Source: Gemmatimonadota bacterium
GTDB taxonomy: Bacteria; Gemmatimonadota; Gemmatimonadetes; Gemmatimonadales; GWC2-71-9
Direction of reading: 5' to 3'
DNA: 64,000 nucleotides
Assembly (NCBI GenBank): GCA_016713785.1
Contig: JADJOM010000001.1
Span: 186,001-250,000 of the forward strand
Shown: positions 42,373 to 50,467 of the stretch, one piece after another
How the letters are laid out: every line of letters begins with the position of its first letter
How positions within the stretch are numbered: the first letter of the stretch is position 1
The notes under the pieces: model-generated
What the model saw: the letters and a program-made list of their open reading frames with translations, nothing else
Databases searched by the model: none
What the model was told of the DNA's origin: nothing
Made by a program: the position numbers and the translations under genes

Positions 42373-42684
42373 TCAGTCGGCCTCGACCAACTTCCGCAAA
42401 GCCTTCAGCTGAGCCGGCGTCAGGTCGGACCGCTCATTCTTCGGATACATGAACACCAGGAAGATCCGGTGTGCGGGTTTCTGCCAGTAGTAGATCACCC
42501 GCGCCCCGCCCCGCTTGCCCCGCCCCGGCAACGCCCATCGCAGCTTGCGGAGCCCCCCGCTGCCCGGAATCAGAGCTCCGCTATCGGGGGCGAGGAGGAG
42601 GTGCCATTGCAGCGCCAGGTACGCCTCATCAGACACGGCGGCGTCCACCTGACGCGAGAACACCGGTGTCTCAATGAGTTCCAT
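42373..42684 (-). CDS. RelE/HigB-family toxin
   Basis: 103 residues. Pattern of the HigB2/RelE-like toxins: MELIETPVFSRQVDAAVSDEAYLALQWHLLLAPDSGALIPGSGGLRKLRWALPGRGKRGGARVIYYW then IFLVFMYPKNERSDLTPAQLKALRKLV. These toxins cut mRNA on the ribosome; the conserved Arg in GARVIYYW and the Lys in YPKNE are present. It is the first gene of a two-gene minus-strand operon in cassette 41992-42855 and has its own promoter just upstream. Confidence 0.93.
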   Translation of the reverse strand: MELIETPVFSRQVDAAVSDEAYLALQWHLLLAPDSGALIPGSGGLRKLRWALPGRGKRGGARVIYYWQKPAHRIFLVFMYPKNERSDLTPAQLKALRKLVEAD

Positions 42685-42689
42685 CCTAC

Positions 42690-42719
42690 AGTCTACACCA
42701 TTGGCGTAGGTACGTCAAT
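42690..42719 (-). promoter_or_regulatory. Promoter and operator of the higBA-like operon, probably leaderless
   Basis: On the minus strand TTGACG (42718-42713), a 17-base spacer and TAGACT (42695-42690) form a good sigma-70 type promoter. The -10 box ends five bases before the ATG at 42684, so transcription would start at the start codon. ATTGGCG and CGTCAAT (42700-42719) form an inverted repeat that overlaps the -35 box, a likely HigA site. Confidence 0.7.
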
Positions 42720-42735
42720 GGCGTATGCAGGCGCG

Positions 42736-42862
42736 GCATACCCAGCGCATGGACCAGTCGGGGCGCGGCCGTCGGTTGTCGCCGGGCTGGCACGACCAGA
42801 CGGCGGACGGTACACTTCCTTGACCGCGCCGCGGCCCCGCAGGTCATGCGCGAGCGTTAGCT
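42736..42862 (+). other. attC site 33
   Basis: R'' GCATACC (one base off the GCATAAC expected from the TTATGC start), R' GTTAGCT, 127 bases; arms GCGCATGGACCAGTCGGGGCGCGG and CCGCGGCCCCGCAGGTCATGCGC. Confidence 0.88.
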
Positions 42863-42931
42863 GGCTACCCCACCCCCGGCTGTACACCCCGCGCGCCCGG
42901 CCCTATCTTAAGCCCATCCAAGGAGTTCCCC

Positions 42932-43156
42932 ATGGGCGACCTGCTTTCGCGCATCACCATCGACCCCGAGCAGTGTGGCGGCCGCCCGTGCATCCGCGGC
43001 CTCCGCATCCGGGTCATCGATATCCTCAACCTGCTGGGCGCCGGCGAGACCCAGGAGCAGATCCTCGCCGCGTACCCCTACCTCGAGGCCGAGGACATCG
43101 CGGCGGCCCTGCAGTACGCGGCGCGCCGCTTCGACCACCCCACCCTGGTGGCGTAG
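42932..43156 (+). CDS. DUF433 antitoxin, copy 2
   Basis: Identical in coding sequence to the gene at 25079, as is the 75-base leader from the crossover. It stands in front of an intact toxin, so this copy is the working module and may also neutralise nothing else. Stop codon and toxin GTG are adjacent (TAGGTG). The 17.9-kb spacing between identical cassettes points to a recent duplication by excision and reinsertion or copying. Confidence 0.93.
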   Translation: MGDLLSRITIDPEQCGGRPCIRGLRIRVIDILNLLGAGETQEQILAAYPYLEAEDIAAALQYAARRFDHPTLVA

Positions 43157-43528
43157 GTGGGCACGGGCCCGGCCCGCCGGGAGATCTGGGTCGATGCCCA
43201 GCTCCCCCCGGCCACCTGCCGCTGGCTGGCGAGTCCCGAGGCCGAGCTCCGGCATGTGGCGGAGCTCGGCCTTCTGACCGCCCGCGACCCCGCGATCTTC
43301 GCCGCCGCCCGGGAGCGCGCCGCGGCGGTCCTCACCAAGGACCAGGACTTCGTCCAGCTGCTCGAGCGGCACGGCCCGCCCCCGGCGGTCGTGTGGGTCA
43401 CGGCGGGGAACCTCACCAACGCCGGGCTGCGCGAGCTCCTGGTTACCCATTGGCCCCGGGTGCTGGCCCTCCTCGCGGCCGGGGAGCACCTGATCGAGAT
43501 CGCAGGGCCGCGCGAGGCAGCCAGCTAA
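43157..43528 (+). CDS. DUF5615 PIN-like toxin, intact copy
   Basis: 123 residues from a GTG directly after the antitoxin stop. DUF5615 pattern: IWVDAQLPPATCRWLASPEAELRHVAELGLLTARDPAIFAAARERAAAVLTKDQDFVQLLERHGPPPAVVWVTAGNLTNAGLRELL. The PIN-like acids Asp (VDAQLPP) and Asp-Asp (TKDQDF) are present, so ribonuclease activity is likely. The stop overlaps the R'' box AGCTAAC. The other copy (25304) lacks one G. Confidence 0.93.
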   Translation: MGTGPARREIWVDAQLPPATCRWLASPEAELRHVAELGLLTARDPAIFAAARERAAAVLTKDQDFVQLLERHGPPPAVVWVTAGNLTNAGLRELLVTHWPRVLALLAAGEHLIEIAGPREAAS

Positions 43529-43658
43529 CAAGGGCTTGCAGCTGACAGGGCCGGATGTGGGGAGCTCCGACGCAGGCGGCCCCACGGTGTATCATAGGGA
43601 ACGCTTGTTTGTTACGGGCTGCCCTGTTCCCTGCAGCTGAACCCCGGTCCCGTTAGCG
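43523..43658 (+). other. attC site 34
   Basis: R'' AGCTAAC, R' GTTAGCG, 136 bases; differs from attC 13 by a single inner base (TGACAGG for TGGCAGG) up to the R' box. Confidence 0.92.
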
Positions 43659-43732
43659 CGCTTCAACCGGTGGCCAGTTGCCTACCTCGCGCCCCTCCCG
43701 CATCTTTGTGGCTGACCCCTTCGGGAACCCTG

Positions 43733-43915
43733 ATGCCCTCCGAAACCACCAAGGACCGCCTCGTTGAGGCGATGACCCAGCTTCCCCCGGATGCCACCAT
43801 CGAACAGGCGATGGAGCACCTGTACTTCCTGGCCAAAGTGGATCGCGGCCTCCAACAGGCGGATCAGGGTCAGACCCTCTCCCACGAGGATGCCAAGCGC
43901 CGGCTTCTCGGATGA
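43733..43915 (+). CDS. Antitoxin of a second ParE/RelE-type module
   Basis: 60 residues from ATG 43733: SETTKDRLVEAMTQLPPDATIEQAMEHLYFLAKVDRGLQQADQGQTLSHEDAKRRLLG. Helical, acidic, with the same LPPDA and SHEDA segments as the protein at 31871, so it is a paralogue. It overlaps the toxin start by four bases (ATGA). The 80-base leader has room for a promoter. Confidence 0.88.
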   Translation: MPSETTKDRLVEAMTQLPPDATIEQAMEHLYFLAKVDRGLQQADQGQTLSHEDAKRRLLG

Positions 43916-44214
43916 CCACCATCCGCTGGACGCTTCAGGCGGTCGAAGACCTCGAGGCCATCCGCGACTACGTCTCCCGCGACTCTGCACACTACGCTCG
44001 GCTCCTCGTAGAACGGCTCTACCACTCCGTAGACCGGCTTGCTGCCCTCCCGGAGTCAGGACGCATTGTTCCCGAGTTTCAACGCCCAGAATTGCGGGAG
44101 GTCATCCTCGGATCCTACCGCGTCGTCTATCGGCTCAAGGCGGGCACCGCTGAGGTACTCACGGTCTTCCACGGGGCCCGCCTGTTCCCCAAGACGATTG
44201 AGGGCGCGCTCTAA
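43912..44214 (+). CDS. ParE/RelE-family toxin, second type
   Basis: 100 residues. TIRWTLQAVEDLEAIRDYVSRDSAHYARLLVERLYHSVDRLAALPESGRIVPEF, ELREVILGSYRVVYRLKAGTAEVLTVFHGARLF: the complete family pattern, closer to ParE in its start (AVEDLEAIRDYVSRDS). It poisons gyrase if a true ParE. Gene pair fills cassette 43653-44325. The stop lies at the attC edge, where the R'' reads CTCTAAC and not the CGCTAAC expected from the cassette start. Confidence 0.93.
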   Translation: MTTIRWTLQAVEDLEAIRDYVSRDSAHYARLLVERLYHSVDRLAALPESGRIVPEFQRPELREVILGSYRVVYRLKAGTAEVLTVFHGARLFPKTIEGAL

Positions 44215-44332
44215 CATCCGCATGCAGCAGCCAGGGCGCGGCCGTCTGTTGTCGCAGGCTGGGACGCGAGGGCGTGTCGCCCTGACTTTCCCAGATCTGG
44301 CCGCGCCCTGCAGCTGGTGCGGGGCGTTGGGT
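44209..44332 (+). other. attC site 35
   Basis: R'' CTCTAAC, R' GTTGGGT, 124 bases; arms CCGCATGCAGCAGCCAGGGCGCGGCC and GGCCGCGCCCTGCAGCTGGTGCGG. Confidence 0.9.
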
Positions 44333-44357
44333 GGCCGCGCCTCAGCTCCGTGAGCCG

Positions 44358-44801
44358 ATGACCCCAGCACCAGACGAACTCGCCCTCAGGATCATCGTCG
44401 AGGATCCCCTGCCGGGCGTCGCGCTCGCCCTGCAACGCGGCCCCGATGGCATTGAGCCTCCCTCGATCACGACCCCGGCCCAGGTTGCCTTCGACTTCCT
44501 GGTGCGGGTCGGCAAGCCGCAGGCCAACGGCCAGCCCACGTTGCTCGGCCCCTACACTCAAGGGCCACCGGCAACGCGCTTCATTTACATCACCGTCGGA
44601 CAACGCGCCGGCCAGCCCACATCGCCCTGGGCTCGCAGGGCCAAGATCCCGCTGGCGGGGATCTCCAGGACCCTCGTTGCGGCGGCGCAGTCGAAGCCTG
44701 GCCAGCGGCTCGAGGCCAGATTCCCGGGACGCGGCAAGGATGGCAGTCCGACCTGTGCGTCGGTCAAGCTGCCTCCTGATGCCTGGACGCTGGCCAAGTA
44801 G
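44358..44801 (+). CDS. DUF5990 family protein (cassette gene)
   Basis: 147 residues from ATG 44358. LALRIIVEDPLPGVALALQRGPDGIEPPSI, VAFDFLVRVGKPQANGQPTLLGPYTQGPPATRFIYITVGQRAGQPTSPWARRAKIPLAGIS is the DUF5990 pattern. No activity is assigned to the family. It is a soluble beta-rich protein and the last gene of the array. Its attC is partly decayed, which suggests that this cassette has been resident for long. Confidence 0.85.
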   Translation: MTPAPDELALRIIVEDPLPGVALALQRGPDGIEPPSITTPAQVAFDFLVRVGKPQANGQPTLLGPYTQGPPATRFIYITVGQRAGQPTSPWARRAKIPLAGISRTLVAAAQSKPGQRLEARFPGRGKDGSPTCASVKLPPDAWTLAK

Positions 44802-44821
44802 CGTTCGGCACTCCTGCCGTC

Positions 44822-44946
44822 CACCAACCGCTTGACGTTGGCGGGGCGCGGGCAGTGGATCGCGTAGGGGCTGGCACCGCCTGCCGGCGTCCCCCATACT
44901 GCGGTGAGACGCGCCGCGGCCCTGGCACTTCGGCGGGGCGTTCGGC
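44822..44946 (+). other. attC site 36, degenerate, end of the array
   Basis: R'' CACCAAC and R' GTTCGGC both depart from consensus, and the arms (CCGCTTGACGTTGGCGGGGCGCGG, CCGCGGCCCTGGCACTTCGGCGG) have lost pairs. No further attC is found to the right. Confidence 0.75.
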
Positions 44947-45060
44947 GGTCTAGGGGGCACCTTGCCCAGGCCGTGACGCGTCGGAAGAGACGTTGCCGGC
45001 AGCGCACATTGCTGGGTGCAGATGTGCCTTTCAGGAGCCACCTACCGACGGAGGTGCGGA

Positions 45061-47313
45061 GTGGAACGACTCGGAGCGCTCGCGCTTGGCCTTCTCTTCG
45101 CCTCAGTTCCGCTCGCCGCGCACGCGCAGTCACCGGCGCCGGAACAGGCCGCCCGGCTCCAGCGCCTGGCGTCGGTCGGCCGGCTTTGGGGCGCGATCCG
45201 CTATTTCCACCCGTGGCTCGCGCACAAACCCATCAACTGGGACTCGGCGTTCGTTGCTGCCTATCCGCGCCTGAGCACGGCAACCACCCGGGACGACTTC
45301 GCCGCCGCGGTCGAAAGCCTGCTCGCCCCGCTCGGGGATCCCGCCACGAGGGTGACTGGCTCGGTCGCGCCGGCCGTCCTCCCCGCCGATTCGTTGACGA
45401 CCTGGCTGCCCGACAGCACGCTCCTGGTCCGGTTCGCGGCGCTCGGCGACCTGGCCGACTTCATGGGCGTCCTGGAACGGCTTGGAGGCGTCGCGCGGAC
45501 CATCGGCACCAGCCGCGCCACCATCCTCGACTTCCGGGGGGCCAATCCCTCGCCGGACCCCGAGAACATCGCCGACGTGGCGATGTATTTCGGGGTGGAT
45601 TTCGGTGTCCCCGCGTTCCAGGCGGCGCTGGTCGGGGCGCCGGTGACGACTCCCGCCAGGCGCGCCCGCATGCACTCCGGACTAGTCCCCGAGAGCGGCA
45701 CCACTTCTGGCGGGTACTACAGCGCTTTCTATGCCATCGATGGCAAGGTGATCCAACCCGACTCGGCGGCCCGCTGGCGGCCGGTTGCAGCCATCGTTGA
45801 CGCGGCATCCGTCCTGCCCGCCGTGCTCGAACCCATCCGCGCGATGGGCTACCTGCGCCTCGTGGCCGTTGGTGGCATCGGAGAGTCCAGCGCCGGCACC
45901 TACGGCGTCGCCCTCGACGACAGCCTGACCGTGACCGTGCGGCTGGAGGAACCGGTCGGGGGGAGCAGCGCACTCGTCCCCGACACCCTCCTGGCTCCCG
46001 GGGAGGACAGCACCGCGGTGGCAGTGGCGGCGGGCCTGGTCGCACCAGATCGCTTCCGAGTGCGGCCGGCGACGCCGGCAGGGCCCGCTCCGGCGCAGCC
46101 GGACGAGGCATCCAGCACGGCGCCCGGACCAGCCTACCCTGACAGCGCGTCCCGGGTGCTCGCGGCATACAAGTACTGGGCCGCGATCCAGTACTTCTTC
46201 CCGTACATGCACCTGATCGGGGAAGACTGGGGTGCGGTGCTCGCGCCCGCCATCGGGCGACTGGAGGGGGCGCGGGATTCGCTGGAGTATGTTCTCGCGC
46301 TTGTGGACATGTCGACACACATCCACGACTCACATGGATTCATCGTCAACCCCACCCTGCGCGCCTATCGCGGGGACGCCGTGCTCCCGGTGGAATTCCG
46401 GATGGTCCAGGGGCGCCCGGTGATCGTCTCGCTGCTCGATTCCTCCGCGGTCCAGGCGGGCCTCCGGATGGGTGATGAACTCCTCTCCCTCGATGGGATC
46501 CCCGCAATGCGATACTACGCCGACCTGGCGCCCGGGGCCACTTCCACCCCACAGTCTGACATGCATGTGCGAATGAGCCTCCTCGCGCGCGGGCCTGAGG
46601 GAAGCACCGCCGAGCTTGTCGTGCGGAACAAGGATGGCAAGCACCGGAGCATCCGCCTGAAGCGGCTGCCCGGCACCGAGGCATTGCAGGCAGGGCTCGG
46701 CAAGGGCCCGGCATTCCGCCTGCTCTCCAGCCACACCGGGTATGCCGACCTCACCCGCCTTACGGTGCCGCAGGTGGACAGCATGTTCGACGCGTTTGCC
46801 GCGACCAAGGCCATCATCTTCGACATGCGGGGGTACCCGAACGGCACCGCCTGGAGCATCGCCCCGCGCCTAGCGACGGCACCCGGCTTGCAGGCCGCCC
46901 GGTTCTCCCGGCCGCTCCGTATGGGGCCGGACACGACCTACACGTCACGCGTCGACTTTGCCCAGCTCGTTCCGCCAAGCAGCCTGCCCCGCTACGCCGG
47001 CCGCACGGTCATGCTGATCGACGAGCGCGCCATGAGCCAGGCGGAGCATACGGGCCTGTTCTTTGAGGCGGCGAATGGCACCGTGTTCATCGGTACGCCG
47101 ACTGCCGGAGCCAATGGAGACATCACCAACGTCGTGGTACCGGGCGGCGCCACCATGTACTTCAGCGGACACGACGTCCGGCACGCGGACGGGCGCCAGT
47201 TGCAGCGGGTCGGCCTGCAGCCCACCGTGCGGGTCGAGCCCACCATTGCAGGCATTCGCGCGGGACGGGACGAGGTACTCGACGCGGCGCTGAGATACCT
47301 CCAGTCCAAGTAG
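45061..47313 (+). CDS. S41-family (C-terminal processing type) peptidase
   Basis: 750 residues from GTG 45061, which gives a signal peptide (LALGLLFASVPLAAHA). Two related N-terminal parts carry GAIRYFHPW and AAIQYFFPYM. A PDZ domain follows (VQGRPVIVSLLDSSAVQAGLRMGDELLSLDG), then the S41 catalytic domain with IFDMRGYPNG and the nucleophile in DERAMSQAEHTG (Ser about 659), and TPTAGANGD. Probably a periplasmic or outer-membrane endopeptidase. This is the first backbone gene after the integron; the start lies 115 bases from the last attC. Confidence 0.9.
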   Translation: MERLGALALGLLFASVPLAAHAQSPAPEQAARLQRLASVGRLWGAIRYFHPWLAHKPINWDSAFVAAYPRLSTATTRDDFAAAVESLLAPLGDPATRVTGSVAPAVLPADSLTTWLPDSTLLVRFAALGDLADFMGVLERLGGVARTIGTSRATILDFRGANPSPDPENIADVAMYFGVDFGVPAFQAALVGAPVTTPARRARMHSGLVPESGTTSGGYYSAFYAIDGKVIQPDSAARWRPVAAIVDAASVLPAVLEPIRAMGYLRLVAVGGIGESSAGTYGVALDDSLTVTVRLEEPVGGSSALVPDTLLAPGEDSTAVAVAAGLVAPDRFRVRPATPAGPAPAQPDEASSTAPGPAYPDSASRVLAAYKYWAAIQYFFPYMHLIGEDWGAVLAPAIGRLEGARDSLEYVLALVDMSTHIHDSHGFIVNPTLRAYRGDAVLPVEFRMVQGRPVIVSLLDSSAVQAGLRMGDELLSLDGIPAMRYYADLAPGATSTPQSDMHVRMSLLARGPEGSTAELVVRNKDGKHRSIRLKRLPGTEALQAGLGKGPAFRLLSSHTGYADLTRLTVPQVDSMFDAFAATKAIIFDMRGYPNGTAWSIAPRLATAPGLQAARFSRPLRMGPDTTYTSRVDFAQLVPPSSLPRYAGRTVMLIDERAMSQAEHTGLFFEAANGTVFIGTPTAGANGDITNVVVPGGATMYFSGHDVRHADGRQLQRVGLQPTVRVEPTIAGIRAGRDEVLDAALRYLQSK

Positions 47314-47441
47314 GACATGCGGTGGCGCCCGACCTGCGGAACGGGTACCTGCCCGGCAGCGACGAACACCCACTTTCCGCCGCACACCACATTGCTTGGC
47401 GACAACGGTGAGCGTGCAAGTTTGTAGTGCAACAATCTCGG

Positions 47442-47560
47442 TCAGGGCGCATAGACTTCCAGCGGGGTGCGGTCGCCGAGGCGCTTGCGCGGACGGGCGT
47501 TGGGCTGCTGGGCGATCCGGGGGCAGTCGCGCTGGGTCAGGCCGGCGGGTGTCCAGCAGC
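47442..47560 (-). pseudogene. IS30-family transposase 3' remnant
   Basis: The minus strand reads RPRKRLGDRTPLEVYAP and stop, the usual last residues of IS30 transposases, and TTGTTGCACTACAAACTTGCAC just below it looks like an IS30 terminal repeat. The rest of the element is gone. No other gene is seen in 47314-47665. Confidence 0.6.
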
Positions 47561-47665
47561 GCGGCCCTATGCCGACATCCTCGCAGGCATCCCCCTCGCT
47601 TGCGCGTACGGGTACCGAGGCGCAGGTTAGGCAGATCGGTTCCCGGCCCCGTCACGGCGGAGCGT

Positions 47666-48268
47666 ATGCTTTCCTGGTCCTCGGGCCTCGTCCCTCTCGC
47701 CCTCGCCTGCATTACTGGCCTGCAGGCCCAAGCCAGCCCCGTCGCCGGGAACCTTCCCTTCCGGATTCCGGACCGGGTCGGCGGCTACCACCTGTCCACC
47801 CGCCCTGCCTCCACCGCACCCGCTGACCACCTCATGCTGCATTACCGGCGGAGCTTTGAAGAGCCGCCAGTGACGGTGGGGTTGTACCCGCTCGATTCCC
47901 CGGGGCCGTGCCCGCTTCCCTGTGACTCCGCCGGCCTGGCCGCGCTCGTCGTCGCGTTCAGCGCCCAGTTTGGCCCCGCCCGCGCCGCCGACGGCTGGTC
48001 CCGCCTCGAGGTCCTCGAACTCAGGCCGCTCCGCGCGCCCTTCAAGCGCCCCCACTGGCCGGCGTGGCACCTGGTGGTCGCGGGCGCCCGGGGTTCGGTG
48101 CTCCATACGCTCCATTTCTACTGGGTGGCCACGCCGAGCGCGCTGGTCACCGCGCGCACCGTGGTGCCGGAACTCCAGCCCTGGGATGCCGAGCTGGATG
48201 GGTTCGTCAGCCGCTACGCGGAACAGGTGGTGCAGCGCCTGCCACCGCGGCCCGATCCGGTGCCCTAG
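47666..48268 (+). CDS. Secreted protein of unknown function
   Basis: 200 residues from ATG 47666; N-terminal signal (GLVPLALACITGLQAQA). The mature protein begins FRIPDRVGGYHLSTRPASTAP and contains LMLHYRRSFEEPPVTVGLYP, DSAGLAALVVAFSAQFGPARAADGWSRLEV and GSVLHTLHFYWVATPSALVTARTVVP, mixed alpha/beta. One Cys pair (CPLPCD). No family is recognised. It precedes the membrane protein gene at 48331 by 62 bases. Confidence 0.75.
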   Translation: MLSWSSGLVPLALACITGLQAQASPVAGNLPFRIPDRVGGYHLSTRPASTAPADHLMLHYRRSFEEPPVTVGLYPLDSPGPCPLPCDSAGLAALVVAFSAQFGPARAADGWSRLEVLELRPLRAPFKRPHWPAWHLVVAGARGSVLHTLHFYWVATPSALVTARTVVPELQPWDAELDGFVSRYAEQVVQRLPPRPDPVP

Positions 48269-48330
48269 CACGGGACCCGGTCGGTTCCGGGCACACCCTC
48301 CCCTCCCCGACCCCTCCCCGGGAGCCCCCC

Positions 48331-48975
48331 ATGATCCGCCTGCCCCGCCGTCCCGAGATCGACGAGCACAGCCTCAAGCTGATGGTGGGCATCGTCGCCC
48401 TGTCGCTGGCCAACCTCACCACCTGGTTCGCCGGCAAGCCGCTCGAGTCCATCAGCGCCTCGTACTACGAGGTGGGGCTCTCCCAGACCACGTTCATCGG
48501 GTTCCTCTTTGCCGCCGCCTCATTCTTCCTGGCCTACAACGGGCAGTCCCGCCGGGAGATGGCGGCGAGCAAGGTGGCGGCGGTGGCCGGACTCGGCGTG
48601 GCGATCTTCCCCTGCAACTGCCCGCCCCATCCGGCGCAGCCGCCCATGCACTACGCATCGGCCGCGGTGCTTTTCCTGGCCCTCGCCTACCTCTGCTACT
48701 GCTTCTTCCAGCGCGCCTGGGCCAAGGCCCACACGCAGGCCCGGGCCCGGGGGGCGATCTACGTGGCCTGCGGCCTCGCCATGCTCGCCTCCCTGCTGAC
48801 GCTGACGGTGGACCGATTCACGGGCAATCACCTGCGGGCCCTGGACCCGCGCCTGACCTATCACGCGGAGTACCTCTGCCTCCTGGCCTTCGGCATCTCC
48901 TGGCTCACCGCGAGCCGGATCCTGCCGGTGCTCACCCGGGCGGACGAGCGGATCTCGCTGGTCGGGAAGGCGTGA
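48331..48975 (+). CDS. Six-pass membrane protein of unknown function
   Basis: 214 residues from ATG 48331, with a Shine-Dalgarno-like GGGAG upstream. Hydrophobic segments near 22-38 (MVGIVALSLANLTTWF), 56-72 (FIGFLFAAASFFLAY), 83-97 (VAAVAGLGVAIFPCN), 110-130 (ASAAVLFLALAYLCYCFF), 146-165 (GAIYVACGLAMLASLLTL) and 186-203 (YLCLLAFGISWLTAS). The middle has CNCPPHPAQPPMHY, a Cys/His group that might bind metal. No family is recognised with confidence. Confidence 0.8.
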   Translation: MIRLPRRPEIDEHSLKLMVGIVALSLANLTTWFAGKPLESISASYYEVGLSQTTFIGFLFAAASFFLAYNGQSRREMAASKVAAVAGLGVAIFPCNCPPHPAQPPMHYASAAVLFLALAYLCYCFFQRAWAKAHTQARARGAIYVACGLAMLASLLTLTVDRFTGNHLRALDPRLTYHAEYLCLLAFGISWLTASRILPVLTRADERISLVGKA

Positions 48976-49050
48976 CGGGCCGTTCCACCCCCTGAAACAC
49001 CCGCCGGATTGCCGGCGTACGGGGACCACTCCCAGACCGAGCGCACGCAC

Positions 49051-49317
49051 ATGGACCGCTTCGCCATCATGGCCCTCATCCCGGTGGTCGGGCTCTTCTT
49101 CACCGGGCTCGTCGCTTTCTCCTTTACCCGGCTTGGCCGCGCGCTCGCCACGCGCATCGAGGGGGGCGTCGATGCCGCCACCGAGGCCCGGCTCGCGGCG
49201 CTGGAGCGCGACAACGAACTGCTCCGCCACGCGCTCGCCGAGGCCCACGAACGGCTCGACTTCACCGAGCGCACGCTGCTCCGTGACGCCACCCCGGAGA
49301 TCAAGACGCCGGTCTAG
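49051..49317 (+). CDS. Small single-pass protein with coiled coil
   Basis: 88 residues from ATG 49051. One membrane helix (FAIMALIPVVGLFFTGLVAFSF), then a predicted coiled coil with heptad Leu (TEARLAALERDNELLRHALAEAHERLDFTERTL) and a short polar end (PEIKTPV). It resembles small envelope or phage-shock-type proteins by layout only. Confidence 0.75.
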   Translation: MDRFAIMALIPVVGLFFTGLVAFSFTRLGRALATRIEGGVDAATEARLAALERDNELLRHALAEAHERLDFTERTLLRDATPEIKTPV

Positions 49318-49396
49318 GGCGCGCCCCGCAGGCCGGCGCACCGCCCGCGGACGTTCCGGCCGGTGCGTGCACCAGCAATCTGTCCAGTGAGGGCCG

Positions 49397-50116
49397 ATGC
49401 CGACGCTCCCCGACTTCGCCTTCGTCGCGCTCTTCGCCATTGCCGTCCCGCTCTACGATTACCTCGTGTTCTGGCCCGCCACGGCGCGCCGGCTGCAGGC
49501 CGATCCGGCCGGGGCGCGGATGCGGCTGTGGCGCGGCGCCGTGGCGTACCCGTGGGCGCTGGTGGCCATCGGGGCCACCCTCTGGGTGGCCGCCGGGCGG
49601 CCGTGGCAGGCGCTCGGCTTCTCGGTGCCGGCGGGGTGGCGGCTGTGGACGGCGGTGGCCGCGACGCTGCTGCTGCTGCTCTACTACGTGCAGGCCGCCC
49701 TGGCCGTCGCGCGCGACGCGGCCACCCGGGCCAGCGTCCGGCAGCAGTTCACCGGGAAGCTCGCCCGGGTGCTGCCACGCACCCGGGCGGAGCTCACCTG
49801 GTTCGGCGGGGTGGCGCTCACGGCCGGCTTCTGCGAGGAGTTCCTGTTCCGGGGATACCTGATCTGGGCGCTGGCTCCCACGCTGTCGTGGTGGGGCGCG
49901 GCGGCCGCCTCCCTCGCCATCTTCGCGGCCGGGCACGCCTACCAGGGGTGGAGCGGCGTGGTCCGCACCGCCGTGGTCGGGGCGCTGTTCACGCTGGTGG
50001 TCGCGGCGCTCGACTCGCTCTGGCCCGCCATCATCCTCCATTCCCTGGTGGACCTCGGTGGCGGCGTGCTGGCGTGGCTGGCCCTCCGGGAGGAGGCCGG
50101 CGCCCCGCCCGCGTGA
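49397..50116 (+). CDS. CPBP-family intramembrane metalloprotease
   Basis: 239 residues with six to eight hydrophobic segments. The Abi/CPBP motifs are complete: GFCEEFLFRGYL (motif 1, EExxxR), FAAGHAYQGW (motif 2, FxxxH) and HSLVDL (motif 3, HxxxD). The family includes CAAX prenyl proteases and bacteriocin self-protection proteins; the substrate here is unknown. Genes on both sides are unrelated. Confidence 0.93.
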   Translation: MPTLPDFAFVALFAIAVPLYDYLVFWPATARRLQADPAGARMRLWRGAVAYPWALVAIGATLWVAAGRPWQALGFSVPAGWRLWTAVAATLLLLLYYVQAALAVARDAATRASVRQQFTGKLARVLPRTRAELTWFGGVALTAGFCEEFLFRGYLIWALAPTLSWWGAAAASLAIFAAGHAYQGWSGVVRTAVVGALFTLVVAALDSLWPAIILHSLVDLGGGVLAWLALREEAGAPPA

Positions 50117-50275
50117 CCCCTCCTTGCGTGGACCGGCCCCGGCCCGCAGCATCGTCCGGGTGACACGCATCTCCACGAGGGCCGGCCGAGACGAGGAGAG
50201 TCCGGCCCGCCCCAGCCCGGCGGGCGCGGCACGGCTTTGTTGCCCGGGCCTGAGCCCCATCGGTATCTTGCAGCG

Positions 50276-50467
50276 ATGAAGATCTCCCTCGATCTCTCCG
50301 AGCCTCAGGGCCGGGCACTCGCGGAAGCGGCCCAGAGACTGCACGTGCGCCCGGAAGACCTGGCCGCGGCAGCCGTGCGTGACCTCGTGGCCCAATCCGC
50401 CGAGTTCGATGCGGCCGCCACGCGGGTGCTCGAGAAGAACAGCGAGCTGTACCGCCGCCTCACCTGA
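50276..50467 (+). CDS. Antitoxin of a Phd/Doc-like module
   Basis: 63 residues from ATG 50276: KISLDLSEPQGRALAEAAQRLHVRPEDLAAAAVRDLVAQSAEFDAAATRVLEKNSELYRRLT. Ribbon-helix-helix-like start and helical C-terminus, the layout of the small antitoxins paired with Doc/Fic toxins. It overlaps the toxin start by one base (TGATG). Confidence 0.85.
   Translation: MKISLDLSEPQGRALAEAAQRLHVRPEDLAAAAVRDLVAQSAEFDAAATRVLEKNSELYRRLT

Noticed and set aside
41992..43545. 486-codon plus-strand frame across the higBA and DUF433 cassettes
   Set aside because: It runs antisense to higBA, across an attC and out of frame with the DUF433 gene.
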